64,000 nucleotides of DNA from Symbiobacterium terraclitae (GCF_017874315.1 NZ_JAGGLG010000001.1:1-64000); one strand, 5' to 3'. Counted from the first letter of the stretch, positions 8,878 to 18,857 are shown. Notes: generated by a model from the letters alone, not told the origin. Numbers and translations are program-made.

Positions 8878-10020
8878 ATGTTCGCCTTGCACTTCGGGGC
8901 CGGCAACATCGGCCGCGGTTTCATCGGCTACCTCCTGGCCAGGTCCGGCCACCAGGTGACCTTTGTGGACGTGAACCCGGAGCTGGTCAGGCTGATCCAG
9001 GAGCGGGGCAGGTACAGCGTGCACCTGCTGGGCGCAGAGCAGCGGGTGGAGTGGGTGGAGGGGGTGAGCGCCCTCGACGGGCGTGAGCAGGAGGTCGTGG
9101 CCGCCGCGGTGGCGCGGGCCGACCTGGTCACCACCTCCGTCGGCGCCGGCGTGCTGCCGCGCCTCGCCCCGGCGATCGCCGACGGGCTCCGCCGCCGGGG
9201 CGGAAGGCCCCTGCACATCATCGCCTGCGAAAATATGATCGGCGCCAGCGCCTTCCTGCGGGACGAGGTGCTGAAGCTCACCGGCGGCGACGCCCTGGGC
9301 GCGGCGTTCCCCAACGCGGTGGTCGACCGCATCGTGCCGCCTTTCGCGCCAACCGGGGAGGACCCGCTGGCCATCGGAGTTGAGCCCTACTGCGAGTGGC
9401 TGGTGGAGGAGGAGGCCTTTGTGGCCGACGTGCCTCCGGTGGAGGGCATGAAGCGCGTGGCCAACCTGGGCGCCTTCGTGGAGCGCAAGCTCTTCGGCCT
9501 GAATATGGGCCACGCCGTCATCGCCTACCTGGGCTACCTGCGGGGGCACCGCCTGATCGGCGAGGCCATCGCCGACCCCTTCGTCAGGGCGGGCCTCTAC
9601 GGGGCGCTGGTGGAGGCCGGCCTCACCCTCTGCCTGCGACACGGCTTCAGCGAGGCGGAGCAGGCCCGCTACGCGGCGACCACAATCTCCCGGTTCGAGA
9701 ACCCCGCACTGGTGGACCCCGTGACCCGGGTCGGCCGGGAGCCGGCCCGCAAGCTGGGGCCGCAGGACCGGCTGGTCCGGCCCGCGCTCCTGGCCCTGGA
9801 GGCCGGAATCATCCCCCGGTGCCTCGCCCGGGCTATTGCCGCCGCCTTCCTCTTCGACCCGGCGGAGGATCCGGGTGCGGTCGCCCTGGCCGGCCGGGCC
9901 CGGGCCGAGGGGTTGGCGCCGATGCTGACGGAGGTCTGCGGGCTGCCTGCCGACTCGCTCCTGCGGCGGCTCGTGGAGGAGGAGTACGCCCTGCTCCGGT
10001 CCTTCGACGAGAGCGCGTGA
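8878..10020 (+). CDS. mtlD: Mannitol-1-phosphate 5-dehydrogenase
   Basis: 380 aa, NAD-dependent, converts mannitol 1-phosphate to fructose 6-phosphate and so feeds the PTS product into glycolysis. The N-terminus has the NAD-binding loop HFGAGNIGRGFIGYLL. Other family marks are IIACENMIGAS, the AFPNAVVDRIVPP segment and the catalytic helix RVANLGAFVERKLFGLNMGHAVIAYLG, which contains the Lys and the NxxH residues of the polyol-specific dehydrogenase family; it is split here only for description. Start ATG has GGAAGGATG upstream. Last gene of the mtl operon, followed by a 12-bp-stem terminator. Confidence 0.95.
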   Translation: MFALHFGAGNIGRGFIGYLLARSGHQVTFVDVNPELVRLIQERGRYSVHLLGAEQRVEWVEGVSALDGREQEVVAAAVARADLVTTSVGAGVLPRLAPAIADGLRRRGGRPLHIIACENMIGASAFLRDEVLKLTGGDALGAAFPNAVVDRIVPPFAPTGEDPLAIGVEPYCEWLVEEEAFVADVPPVEGMKRVANLGAFVERKLFGLNMGHAVIAYLGYLRGHRLIGEAIADPFVRAGLYGALVEAGLTLCLRHGFSEAEQARYAATTISRFENPALVDPVTRVGREPARKLGPQDRLVRPALLALEAGIIPRCLARAIAAAFLFDPAEDPGAVALAGRARAEGLAPMLTEVCGLPADSLLRRLVEEEYALLRSFDESA

Positions 10021-10033
10021 CGCAAGACCAATC

Positions 10034-10063
10034 GGCCACCCCCCTGTCACAAGGGGGGTGGCC
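10034..10063. terminator. Terminator after mtlD
   Basis: A perfect 12-bp stem (GGCCACCCCCCT at 10034-10045 with its complement at 10052-10063) and a 6-nt loop. It lies between convergent mtlD and the lipoprotein gene ending at 10070 and is probably used from both sides, although no T run follows. Confidence 0.7.
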
Positions 10064-10069
10064 GCCGCT

Positions 10070-10609
10070 CTAGTACGGGTCTTTCACGTCCCAGTCGTCG
10101 TACCCGCCGCCCTCGGTGTTCCAGGCCACGAACAGGACCGGGCTCACCGTTCGCCCGTGCTCGTTCACGGCGACGGCGCAGAAACCGGCTGTCCTCCCAC
10201 CGTTGGATGTTCCGGTGAGCGCCCAGCGATTTGGGTCGCCGCCGGGGTGTTCCACTGGGCTGTACTCCCGCGAGTGCAGGTAGCCGTCCCTGTCCAGGTC
10301 GGGTGCTTCTCCCGGCTCGAACGCTTGGAAGTAAACTTCGTCAGCCCCCTCAACTTCGGCCAGCAGCCTGTAGTTCACCGGGGGCGCAATGTGCCATCCG
10401 TTCTCTACAGCGAAGTGCGATATCTCTAGGCGGCGGAAAGCCGGCCGCCTGACGGGATCCCCGGCGTTCCGCCCGGACGTGTCCGGTGCGGGAGGCGCCG
10501 GGGATTCCCACACTTGCGGGTCATCCCCGCTCCGCGCTGAGCACCCGGCAGCCTGGATCAGGAGGGCCATGACGACAAGGGCCTTGAGGGCCCGGTGCGG
10601 TGTTACCAC
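10070..10609 (-). CDS. Small lipoprotein of unknown function
   Basis: 179 aa from the GTG at 10609, which has GGGGGG upstream on the minus strand. The short signal segment (ALKALVVMALLIQAAGC) ends in a lipobox-like Cys. A Pro-rich linker follows, then a globular part with DLDRDGYLHSREYSP, which resembles an EF-hand-like or dockerin-like acidic loop, and a Trp/Gly-rich end. No family recognised. The open frame continues upstream to 10801 without a signal peptide or ribosome site. The gene is divergent from glgP. Confidence 0.65.
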   Translation of the reverse strand: MVTPHRALKALVVMALLIQAAGCSARSGDDPQVWESPAPPAPDTSGRNAGDPVRRPAFRRLEISHFAVENGWHIAPPVNYRLLAEVEGADEVYFQAFEPGEAPDLDRDGYLHSREYSPVEHPGGDPNRWALTGTSNGGRTAGFCAVAVNEHGRTVSPVLFVAWNTEGGGYDDWDVKDPY

Positions 10610-10755
10610 CCTTGCCACCCCCCATTGCCTTACGTTGGACGCCGTCCGGCAGCGCCATGGTTCCTTGGTTGACAGAATACACAGAATCACCAGCAAACTG
10701 CATCCGGAGCCGGACATGCGCACACGAGCGCTGGGGAGACCCGCCGGCAGATGGC

Positions 10756-10774
10756 GTTGACTCCCAAAGTCAAC
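10756..10774. promoter_or_regulatory. Inverted repeat upstream of glgP
   Basis: GTTGACT and its complement AGTCAAC are separated by 5 nt, in the intergenic region 60 bp before the glgP start codon. The left arm contains TTGACT, which could be a -35 box, but I see no convincing -10 at the right distance. Candidate operator only. Confidence 0.35.
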
Positions 10775-10833
10775 AACACCTGTCTGTGAACGTAACTGCA
10801 CTCCTGCGCCAAACTACGGGCAGGGGTGATTTC

Positions 10834-12444
10834 ATGGCGAATCAGTTGCCCCGCGTGGCCTACTTCTGCATGGAGTACGGGCTCGACAACTCGTTCAAGC
10901 AGTGGGCCGGGGGCCTCGGCATTCTGGCGGGCGATACGCTCAAGGGCGCCCACGACAACGGGCTGCCCATGGTGGGCGTCGGTCTGAACTGGAAGCACGG
11001 CTACACGGATCAGCGCATCGGCCGCGACGGCAGGCCCTACGACTCGTTTCACGACTACGACTACCCCTGGCTGAAGGACACGGGCGTCACCGTGACGGTG
11101 CAGGTGCGGGGGAACGACGTGCGCGCCAAGGTCTGGCTCTGCGACCACTTCGGCAACGCGCCGCTCTTCCTGCTGGACACCGACCTCGCGGACAACCCCG
11201 AGTCCTGGATCACCGGCCAGCTCTACGGCGGGTTCGGCGACCAGCGGGTCGCGCAGGAGATGATCCTCGGCATCGGCGGGGTGCGGGCGCTCCAGGCGCT
11301 CGGCGTGGAGGTGGACATCTACCACTTCAACGAGGGGCACGCGGTCCTGGCGGGGTTGGAGCTGATCCGGCAGAAGATGGCCGCGGGCGCCTCCTTCGAG
11401 GACGCCTGGCAGGCCACCCGCCGGCAGGTGGTCTTCACCACGCACACCCCCGTGCCCGAGGGGAACGAGTGGCACCCCATCGAGCGGCTGCTCTACATGG
11501 GCGCCAACGTCGGGCTCACGTACGAGCAGCTGGCGCGCATCGGCGGCTCGCCCTTCAACATGACGGTGGCGGGGCTCCGGCTGGCCAAGTGCGCCAACGG
11601 CGTGGCCCAGCTGCACGGGGAGACCGCCAACCGCATGTGGCGGAGCGTCGAGGGCCGCTGCGAGATCCGGGCCATCACCAACGGCGTCCACCTGCCCACG
11701 TGGGTCGACCCCCGGATGGCCGGGCCATTCAACTCCCTCGAGGAGATGTGGGAGGCCCACATGGCCATCAAGCGGGAGACCATCGACTTCATCGCAGAGC
11801 GGACCGGCGTCCGCCTCGACCCGGAGAACCTGCTGATCGGCTTCAGCCGGCGCGCCGCGCCCTACAAGCGGTCCGACCTGATCTTCCGCTATGAGGAGCG
11901 GGTGCGGGGCCTGCTGGAGCAGGGGAAGATCCAGATCGTCTTCTCGGGCAAGGCCCACCCGCACGACGACACCGGCAAGCAGATCGTGCACAACCTGGTG
12001 ACGATGGCGGAGCAGTACCCGCGGTCCGTGGTCTTCATCGAGAACTACGACATGGAGATCGCCGCCGCCCTCACGCGGGGGTGCGACGTGTGGCTGAACA
12101 ACCCGCGGCGGCCGCAGGAGGCCTGCGGCACGTCGGGCATGAAGGCGGCCATGAACGGCGTGCTGAACGCCTCGATCCTGGACGGCTGGTGGCCGGAGGC
12201 GGCCCAGCACGGCGTCAACGGCTGGGTGATCGGCGACGAGGTGGTGCCGGAATCGGTCGCCGAACAGGATGAGCGCGACGCCCTCGCCCTCTACCGCGTG
12301 CTGCTGGATGAGATCGTGCCCACTTACTACGAGAACCGGCAGAAGTGGCTGGAGATGATGAAGGCCTCCATCGAGACGACGCGGGAGCGCTTCTCGGTGG
12401 ACCGGATGCTGAGGGAGTACTGGGAGCGGCTCTACACGGCGTAA
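10834..12444 (+). CDS. glgP: Alpha-glucan phosphorylase (glycogen/starch phosphorylase family)
   Basis: 536 aa, PLP-dependent enzyme that releases glucose 1-phosphate from glycogen or maltodextrin. It starts with VAYFCMEYGL and WAGGLGILAGDTLKGAHDNG, typical of the shorter alpha-glucan phosphorylase subfamily (TIGR02094 type). Later marks are HFNEGHAVLAGLELI, TTHTPVPEGNEW and the PLP site EACGTSGMKAAMNGVLNASI shortened here; Lys437 is the likely PLP lysine. Members of this group are shorter than classic 800-aa phosphorylases, so the length is normal. The ATG at 10834 has GGGGTGAT upstream; an in-frame extension upstream is not phosphorylase-like. Stands alone. Confidence 0.93.
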   Translation: MANQLPRVAYFCMEYGLDNSFKQWAGGLGILAGDTLKGAHDNGLPMVGVGLNWKHGYTDQRIGRDGRPYDSFHDYDYPWLKDTGVTVTVQVRGNDVRAKVWLCDHFGNAPLFLLDTDLADNPESWITGQLYGGFGDQRVAQEMILGIGGVRALQALGVEVDIYHFNEGHAVLAGLELIRQKMAAGASFEDAWQATRRQVVFTTHTPVPEGNEWHPIERLLYMGANVGLTYEQLARIGGSPFNMTVAGLRLAKCANGVAQLHGETANRMWRSVEGRCEIRAITNGVHLPTWVDPRMAGPFNSLEEMWEAHMAIKRETIDFIAERTGVRLDPENLLIGFSRRAAPYKRSDLIFRYEERVRGLLEQGKIQIVFSGKAHPHDDTGKQIVHNLVTMAEQYPRSVVFIENYDMEIAAALTRGCDVWLNNPRRPQEACGTSGMKAAMNGVLNASILDGWWPEAAQHGVNGWVIGDEVVPESVAEQDERDALALYRVLLDEIVPTYYENRQKWLEMMKASIETTRERFSVDRMLREYWERLYTA

Positions 12445-12748
12445 CCCCCGGTGGACCGGCCGCGGCGCCGGAGCGAGGGGTTGGGGTCGAGGAGCAGAGG
12501 ACCGGGGCGGTCGTCCGCCCTGGTCCGCGCGCGATCGATGCCGGGGCCCGGTTCCATTCGTCACGGATTGGCAGGTGCGGTCAGGGCCGCAGCGAGCCCC
12601 GCAATCCGAACCCTGTCACCGATCATGAGCGCGGCGGGGCCCCTCGCGCATCTCGACCCAGGGCGGCTGCACTCCTTTCGCATGCCGTCTCCGGGCGCCT
12701 GATCCGGGCGGTATTCCACACGCGTCGCGCAGATCCGGGCAAGGCACC
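12445..12748. other. Gene-free stretch between glgP and the ABC pseudogene
   Basis: No convincing gene. It contains a 9-bp hairpin (CCGGGGCGG at 12502-12510 with 12514-12522, one wobble) that may act as a weak glgP terminator. The remainder could be residue of the deleted ATPase domain of the neighbouring pseudogene, but no ATPase motif is readable in any frame. Confidence 0.4.
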
Positions 12749-13363
12749 CTACATTTCCCTTGCCTCGGCCTGCACCAACTGGCGGAACTCCGGATGGGTG
12801 TCCACCAGCTCGCTGTAAGGCCCGATCGCGAACCGAAGCAGGAACCAGTTGGCTGATGAACGTTGTGGCCGTGCTGGCCAGAGCTTCGGAGCGAAGGTAC
12901 GCGCGTACCGCCGCAAGATACTGGTCCAGCCGCTCCCCGAACTTCCCAGAGATATAGCCTTCGCGGTGAAAGATCTGGATGACACGGATGCCGGTGATGG
13001 CCTCCTGAAGGTCGGTGGACATGCGGCCATACTCGGTCCGCTCCTGGCCGATCGTTGCGCGCAGCCGCTTGTTGAACGCGGTGAAGGCCAGGTAATAGGC
13101 GGGCACAGAGAGCAGGGCGATCAGGGCCAGCCGCGGCTCCAGGGCCACCAGCCCAGCGCCCAGGCCTGAAAGCCTGGGGTCCCGCCGGCGACGCTGTCGA
13201 CCAGGCTCCGGACCAGGAACGGCACCACGGCGCCCATGGCCAGGGATGCGATGCCGACGGCCGCGGCCTGCAGCTGCCTCGCCCTCAGCTTTGTCCCCAG
13301 CGGCAGCGTCCGTACGATCGAAAACAGGCTCACGGTTGCACTCCTCCTGCTGGTGGTTTTCAT
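12749..13363 (-). pseudogene. Remnant of an ABC exporter (transmembrane domain fragments)
   Basis: Three pieces of one ABC-exporter-like protein lie in different minus-strand frames. Piece 1 (13363 to about 13150) has a basic N-terminus and a hydrophobic segment ending FLVRSLVDSVAGG. Piece 2 (about 13148-12850) reads LALIALLSVPAYYLAFTAF, then RMSTDLQEAITGIRVIQIFH and FGERLDQYLAAVRAYLRSEA, the typical intracellular coupling region of ABC transmembrane domains. Piece 3 (about 12850-12749) reads YSELVDTHPEFRQLVQAEA, like the C-terminal tail of the ATPase domain. Walker A, signature and Walker B are all missing, so an internal deletion plus frameshifts inactivated the gene. Confidence 0.75.
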
Positions 13364-13563
13364 GCAGATCGCTCCATGCCTGCTGAGATGCTCAGGTGAT
13401 TTGGACCTGAATAATCAGTTCTATCACCCATATTAGCAGCAGCTCTCACTTGCGCAATCTACACCATTGGACATGGTGAGTCTGGTGGGGATGGGAACGC
13501 GGCGGGTCCCAGCGATACCTGGCCCCCGGTTGGCGACCCCCAGTACCCTGGACGGGCAGACTG

Positions 13564-13592
13564 ATGACATCCGGCCGCGAACCGTTTATACT
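13564..13592 (+). promoter_or_regulatory. SigA-type promoter of the ECF S-component gene
   Basis: ATGACA (13564-13569) and TATACT (13587-13592) match the -35 and -10 consensus at 5 of 6 positions each, with an ideal 17-bp spacer. The start codon is 52 bp beyond the -10 box. No riboswitch fold was recognised in the leader. Confidence 0.65.
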
Positions 13593-13643
13593 AATAGCTA
13601 CAACCCAAATGGGCGTCACCACTTGTAAGGAGAGGGATGCACC

Positions 13644-14195
13644 ATGAGCCTTACGGTCCGTCAGATGACGGTGGCCGGTATTCTCGGCGCCGTCTCCGCA
13701 GTGCTGGGTCTGGTTCCCGGTCTCGGCTTCATCCCGTTCCCCACCGGCCAGAACATCACCATCATGCAGATTCCCGCCATCCTGGCCGGCATCGCCGAGG
13801 GTCCCGTGGTCGGCCTCTTCGTCGGGCTGATCTTTGGGCTCACCTCCTGGCTCCGGTCGACCACCCCGGCCTTTGCCGACCCGCTGGTCGCCGTCCTGCC
13901 CCGGCTCTTCATCGGCGTCCTGGCCGCCTACGCCTTCTACGCGCTGCGCCGCCGGAACATGACGCTGGCCCTGGGGGCCGCCGCCGTGGTGGGGACCCTG
14001 ACCAACACCGCGCTGGTCCTGGGCATGGTCCTGCTGCGCGGCTACTGGCCGCCCGAGGTCGTGGCCACCATCGCTGCCACCCATGCCCCGCTGGAGCTGG
14101 TCGTGGCGACGTTCGCCGTGGTGACGGTCGGGCTTGCACTGCACCGGGCCGGCTACATTCGCGTGCCGTATCGCAGCTCCGGGCGAAACCAATAG
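13644..14195 (+). CDS. ECF transporter S component (vitamin-binding membrane subunit)
   Basis: 183 aa, about five to six membrane helices. The N-terminal pattern MTVAGILGAVSAVLGLVPGL, the loop FPTGQNITIMQIPAILAGI, GPVVGLFVGLIFGLTSWL and the DPLVAVLPRLFIG motif are typical of the RibU/PanT-like ECF S-component family (PF07155/PF12822 type). Such subunits bind a vitamin or precursor and work with a shared EcfA-A'-T module, which is not in this window. The substrate cannot be assigned from sequence; no riboswitch was recognised to hint at it. AAGGAGAGG precedes the ATG. Single-gene transcript, bounded by a promoter and a strong terminator. Confidence 0.85.
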   Translation: MSLTVRQMTVAGILGAVSAVLGLVPGLGFIPFPTGQNITIMQIPAILAGIAEGPVVGLFVGLIFGLTSWLRSTTPAFADPLVAVLPRLFIGVLAAYAFYALRRRNMTLALGAAAVVGTLTNTALVLGMVLLRGYWPPEVVATIAATHAPLELVVATFAVVTVGLALHRAGYIRVPYRSSGRNQ

Positions 14196-14204
14196 TGTAG
14201 ACAG

Positions 14205-14233
14205 GCCGCCCTCCGGCTCGGGGGGCGGCTTTT
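14205..14233 (+). terminator. Rho-independent terminator after the ECF S component
   Basis: GCCGCCC at 14205-14211 pairs with GGGCGGC at 14223-14229 and is followed by TTTT (14230-14233). Confidence 0.85.
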
Positions 14234-14260
14234 CTTCCGGCGGGAAAGGACGTGTGTGTG

Positions 14261-15226
14261 ATGACGAGCGTTGCCTGGTTGAACGGCATCACTGACGTGC
14301 CCGGGATTCGGGTCGGACACGCCCACGACCTGACGGCCCTCACCGGCGTGACGGCCGTGCTGGCGCCGGCGGGCGCCGTGGTGGGCGTCGCGGTGGAGGG
14401 CTCGGCGCCCGGCACCCGCGAGACCGACCTCTGCCGTCCGGGCAACCTGGTGGAGAAGGCGCACGCGGTCCTCCTCTGCGGCGGCAGCGCCTTCGGACTG
14501 GCGGCCGCCCACGGCGCCATGCGCTGGCTGGAGGAGCGCGGCATCGGCCTGCCCACGGGCCACGCCACGGTGCCCATCGTGCCGGCGGCGGTGCTCTACG
14601 ACCTGGGGGTGGGATCGGCGGCGGTGCGGCCCGACGAGGCGATGGGATACGCCGCCTGCGCGGCGGCGACGGACGGCCCGGTGGCGCAGGGCTGCGTGGG
14701 CGCAGGCGCGGGCTGCTCCGTGGGCAAGGCGCTGGGGATGGACCGGGCGACCAAGAGCGGCATCGGCACCGCCTGCATCCAGGTGGGGGAGGTGCGCATT
14801 GGCGCCATCGTCGCGGTCAACGCCTTCGGCGACGTGCGGGACCCTGCCACCGGCCGCATCCTCGCCGGCCCCCGGAGCGACGACGGCACCGGGATGCTGG
14901 ACACGACGGAGCTGCTCCTCGCGGGCGCAGCCCGGCGGGCGTTCAGCGAGAACACCACCATCGGCGTGGTGGCCGTCGGCGGAACCCTCTCGAAGGAGGG
15001 CGCGAACAAGGTAGCCCGCATGGCCCACGACGGCCTCGCCCGCACCATCTCGCCCATCCACACCATGTTCGACGGCGACACGCTGTTCTGCCTGGCCACC
15101 GGCGGGCCTGAGGTGGACGTGACCGCGGCAGGCACGGCCGCCGCCCTGGCCGTGGAGCGGGCGGTGCTGAACGCGGTGCGGCACGCCGTCGCCATGGGCG
15201 GGCTGCCGGCGGCGGACTTGGGTTAG
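14261..15226 (+). CDS. P1 (DmpA/S58) family peptidase
   Basis: 321 aa. Family marks of the N-terminal nucleophile DmpA/BapA group: ITDVPGIRVGHAHD at the start, EGSAPGTRETDL, a central GGSAFGLAAAHG, GCVGAGAGCSVGK and NAFGDV. Cleavage by autoproteolysis before a Ser/Thr (GTGMLD or ENTTIGVV region, residues about 215-235) would give alpha and beta chains, as in L-aminopeptidase D-Ala-esterases; ENTTIGVVAV is the usual cleavage strand. Likely a cytoplasmic aminopeptidase acting on beta- or D-amino acid peptides. Start: ATG 14261 is 10 nt after AAAGGA; GTG 14258 is equally possible. Confidence 0.85.
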   Translation: MTSVAWLNGITDVPGIRVGHAHDLTALTGVTAVLAPAGAVVGVAVEGSAPGTRETDLCRPGNLVEKAHAVLLCGGSAFGLAAAHGAMRWLEERGIGLPTGHATVPIVPAAVLYDLGVGSAAVRPDEAMGYAACAAATDGPVAQGCVGAGAGCSVGKALGMDRATKSGIGTACIQVGEVRIGAIVAVNAFGDVRDPATGRILAGPRSDDGTGMLDTTELLLAGAARRAFSENTTIGVVAVGGTLSKEGANKVARMAHDGLARTISPIHTMFDGDTLFCLATGGPEVDVTAAGTAAALAVERAVLNAVRHAVAMGGLPAADLG

Positions 15227-15322
15227 GTCGGACGACGGAGAGGCCCCGCAGCTGTTCCAGATGGCCGCCGCAAGTTCTTGACAAGCCCCCCGGGGCGTAC
15301 CTTCACCCAGGGGGGATGGGAG

Positions 15323-15652
15323 ATGGACGACGCCTTCGCCGGCAAGCTGCTTTCCAACTTCATGATCGCCCTGGGCGTCACCCTGGGCGGCTCGCTCTCG
15401 GGCGCGGCCGCATCGCTGCTGGTCGGCGGGCACCCGATGGACCGCCTTCGCTACCTCTCCGAGGACCTCCGGCTCTGGGGGATCCTCGTGGCCCTGAGCG
15501 GCTCCTTCGAGCCGCTGCGCACCCTCGAACAGGGGCTGTTCTTCGGGCAGGGCCGGGTCCTGCTGCGCCAGGCCGTGGCCCTGGTGGTGGCCATGGCCGG
15601 CGCCAACGTCGGCTACTACCTGATCCAGGCTGTGGCGGGGCGGCGGCCATGA
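15323..15652 (+). CDS. ytrH: YtrH-family sporulation protein
   Basis: 109 aa integral membrane protein with about three helices. The pattern LLSNFMIALGVTLGGSLSGA, a central DLRLWGILVALSGSFEPLRTLE and C-terminal GANVGYYLIQ matches the Bacillus YtrH family, which is made in the mother cell under SigE and is needed for full spore resistance. GGGGGGAT-type ribosome site precedes the ATG at 15323. It overlaps the next gene by 4 nt, as ytrH and ytrI do in Bacillus. A TTGACA lies at 15278-15283 but no fitting -10 was found. Confidence 0.85.
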   Translation: MDDAFAGKLLSNFMIALGVTLGGSLSGAAASLLVGGHPMDRLRYLSEDLRLWGILVALSGSFEPLRTLEQGLFFGQGRVLLRQAVALVVAMAGANVGYYLIQAVAGRRP

Positions 15653-16131
15653 GCAGGTGGGAGCGTGCACTGCCGCTGCTGGCCGCCTTCGCCATGGGCT
15701 TCGCCGTGGCGATCTGGCTGCTGCCCGTGATGGCCGGGCCGACCGTGCAGCGCCTGCGGCTGGAGCGGGACGCGGCCCTGGCGCAGGTGGAGGCGCTGGA
15801 GGCCGAGGTGGCCAAGCTGGAGGCCGCCGAGCGGAAGCGTCCTGTGGTCTGCCAGATCGCCCGGGCCCGTGCGGAGATCCACGGCCCTGACGAGCGGGTG
15901 GGGCTGGAGGCAGCCCGGCGCATCCAGAAGGAACTGGCGGCCGAGCAGATCGGCCGCCAGTTGGAGAACGTTTCGCCGCTGATCCTCTACGGCCGGTACA
16001 ACGGCCGCCTGATGGAGATCGACGGCGTGGTGTACCAGCTGGGCGTCCAGGCCCTGATGATCGGCCCGGACCTGGTGCTGCTCGGGCGTCTCGAGCCGGT
16101 GGACCGGGAGGCCCAGACGGAGGGAACCTGA
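15649..16131 (+). CDS. ytrI: YtrI-like sporulation membrane protein
   Basis: 160 aa, one N-terminal membrane anchor (LPLLAAFAMGFAVAIWLLP) followed by a coiled coil (about 35-65, heptad-rich AQVEALEAEVAKLEAAE) and a small globular end. This layout and its overlap with ytrH identify it as the YtrI counterpart; sequence similarity by itself is weak. It is expected to act with YtrH in the mother-cell membrane during sporulation. ATG overlaps the ytrH stop, indicating translational coupling. Confidence 0.7.
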   Translation: MSRWERALPLLAAFAMGFAVAIWLLPVMAGPTVQRLRLERDAALAQVEALEAEVAKLEAAERKRPVVCQIARARAEIHGPDERVGLEAARRIQKELAAEQIGRQLENVSPLILYGRYNGRLMEIDGVVYQLGVQALMIGPDLVLLGRLEPVDREAQTEGT

Positions 16132-16135
16132 CCGC

Positions 16136-16863
16136 TCAGAACCGGCAGCGCGGGTGCGGGCGCAGGGTGTTCCTCGGCGCCATCGTGCCGTTGCGGAAGC
16201 GGTCCAGGTTCTCCCGCAGAACGGACAGGGCGTCAGCGAACCCCGTGAAGGGGAAGAAGGGCGCGCCCTGCTCCCGCATGTAGCAGGCGAGGCCGGCCTT
16301 GGCGAAGACCCAGTCGGCGAAGGCGGAGGCGTAGAGGTCCGTCATCCCGTCGCCCACGTAGACGATGTGCGAGCCGGACTCCTTCAGCCGCCTGGCGACG
16401 GCCGCCTTGCAGCAGCCGCAGTGGTCGCAGGCGGGGTTGCCGTGGGGCCACTCCAGCTCGCCCTTGGCGACGTACCGGTTGGCAAAGACGGGCAGGTGAC
16501 CGAGCCCCTCCCGCCCCAGGATTCGGTCGATGTAGAGCGTGAAGCCGTCGCTCACCACGGCAAGCGGAATCCCCTCGGTCCCGGCCCAGGCGGCGAACGC
16601 AGGGAAGCCGGGGTCGATGGCCACCTGGTCGGCCAGTGCGGCGGCCTCGGACGCTTCCACCCTCGCGAATGACTCCATCCAGAGCGGCCGGATGCCGATC
16701 TCGCCCCGGGCGAAGCGGGCCAGCGGCCCGGGCGGGTAGGGGGCGAGGGTCTCGCAGATCAGGTCGCCCACGTCGACCTGCGAGATGGTGAAGTCGAAAT
16801 CGGTGAGCACCACCAGCGGTGCCCCGAGGGCCCGGGCCCAGAAGCCCTCGATGGGCGTCGCGG

Positions 16864-16867
<4 letters not shown>
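16136..16867 (-). CDS. HAD-family phosphatase (MtnX/phosphoserine-phosphatase-like)
   Basis: 243 aa soluble HAD-IB hydrolase. Motif I VLTDFDFTIS (nucleophile and acid/base Asp), motif II AVVSDGFTLYID, and motif III/IV KAAVARRLKESG with YVGDGMTDLYAS are intact. The closest well-known family is MtnX, 2-hydroxy-3-keto-5-methylthiopentenyl-1-phosphate phosphatase of methionine salvage. A Cys cluster (ACDHCGCCK) in the cap-to-core region is also typical of that family. No other methionine-salvage gene is nearby, so the substrate is uncertain. Its ATG overlaps the stop of the M42 peptidase gene by 4 nt, so the two are one operon. Confidence 0.8.
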
Positions 16868-17904
<1,037 letters not shown>

Positions 17905-18032
17905 GGATCTCCTCCTCCTGGAGGGCTGTCCGCCCACCATTTCTCAAACGCAACATCTATTGTATCATGTGGAGTGAACGAGACCAGCCTGACCACGGTC
18001 TGCCCGGCGGAGCCGGGGAGGAGGGAAGGAAC

Positions 18033-18431
18033 GTGCGACGGGTGCTCTACGCCCTGGCGGTCCTGGCGCTGGCGGTCGGCGCGCTGGGGCTGGCGCTGCT
18101 GCCCCGCATCACCACCCACTGGCTCTGGTTCGGTGTGCTGGGCGCCTGCTTCTCGGGGGTGGGAGCCGGCGGCTGGCTGCTGGCCGGCGCGACGGCGGGG
18201 CCGTGGCCCCGGCCGCGGGCCGGCTGGTTCCTCCTGCCGGCCGGACTCGTCGGCACCGCGGTCGCCGCGGCGGGCGGTGCGGCACTGCCGCTCCTCTGGG
18301 CCGCAGGCGAGGCGGTCACCGGCGTGCTGCTGCTCGTGCCGGTTTTTCCCGGCCAGCGGCAGCGCCGCGAGCCGCGCCGTCCGGGCGCGGTCCAGGCGCC
18401 GCCCGTGGCGGGCCGGCACGAAAGCCGTTGA
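18033..18431 (+). CDS. Small membrane protein of unknown function
   Basis: 132 aa, four predicted membrane helices (about 3-22, 28-50, 62-82, 85-105), then a basic Arg/Pro-rich cytoplasmic tail. No family recognised. The GTG at 18033 has GAGGAGGGAAGGA just upstream. It is divergent from the M42-HAD operon and followed after 69 bp by another small gene in the same direction. Confidence 0.6.
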   Translation: MRRVLYALAVLALAVGALGLALLPRITTHWLWFGVLGACFSGVGAGGWLLAGATAGPWPRPRAGWFLLPAGLVGTAVAAAGGAALPLLWAAGEAVTGVLLLVPVFPGQRQRREPRRPGAVQAPPVAGRHESR

Positions 18432-18500
18432 CGGGCCGGATCCCCGGGCGGCATGAAACGTCCCCTCCGGCGGCCAGACTAGGGCCGAGGAGGGGATGGC

Positions 18501-18857
18501 ATGGGGCACACGGTGGTAGGCGTCTTCCGGCACAGCGGCGACGCCCACATGATCGCGGCTCACCTGAGGGATGCCTTTACGCTGGACGACGACGAACTGG
18601 ACGTGATCGGTGAGGCCGAGTTCAATATGGGCCGGGCGGAGGTGGAGCCGACGGACGCCTGGCTGCTCGCGGCCTTCACGGGGATCGGGCTGAACGACCT
18701 GGGCGATGACGACCCGGTCATGAAGCGGTGGGGAGATCAGGTACAGCGGGGGAGCACCCTGGTGGTCGCCCGCGCCGACGACCCCGACCGGGCCACCGAG
18801 ATCGCCGGGGAGATGCGCCGGGCTGGCGCCGCCCGGGTCGACCTGCTCCCGCACTGA
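18501..18857 (+). CDS. Small acidic protein, general-stress-protein-like
   Basis: 118 aa, soluble and acidic. The start (TVVGVFRHSGDAHMIAAHLRD) and the end (LVVARADDPDRATEIAGEMRRAGA) show the alternating beta-alpha pattern of the YflT-like or DUF1269-like general-stress domain with a signature of a ferredoxin-like fold, but similarity is too weak for a name. A GAGGAGGGG site precedes the ATG. Followed by a strong terminator. Confidence 0.6.
   Translation: MGHTVVGVFRHSGDAHMIAAHLRDAFTLDDDELDVIGEAEFNMGRAEVEPTDAWLLAAFTGIGLNDLGDDDPVMKRWGDQVQRGSTLVVARADDPDRATEIAGEMRRAGAARVDLLPH

Noticed and set aside
13446-13640. Riboswitch (TPP, FMN or folate) before the ECF S component
   Set aside because: None of the conserved core strings of these classes was found, and a standard promoter lies only 52 bp before the start codon.
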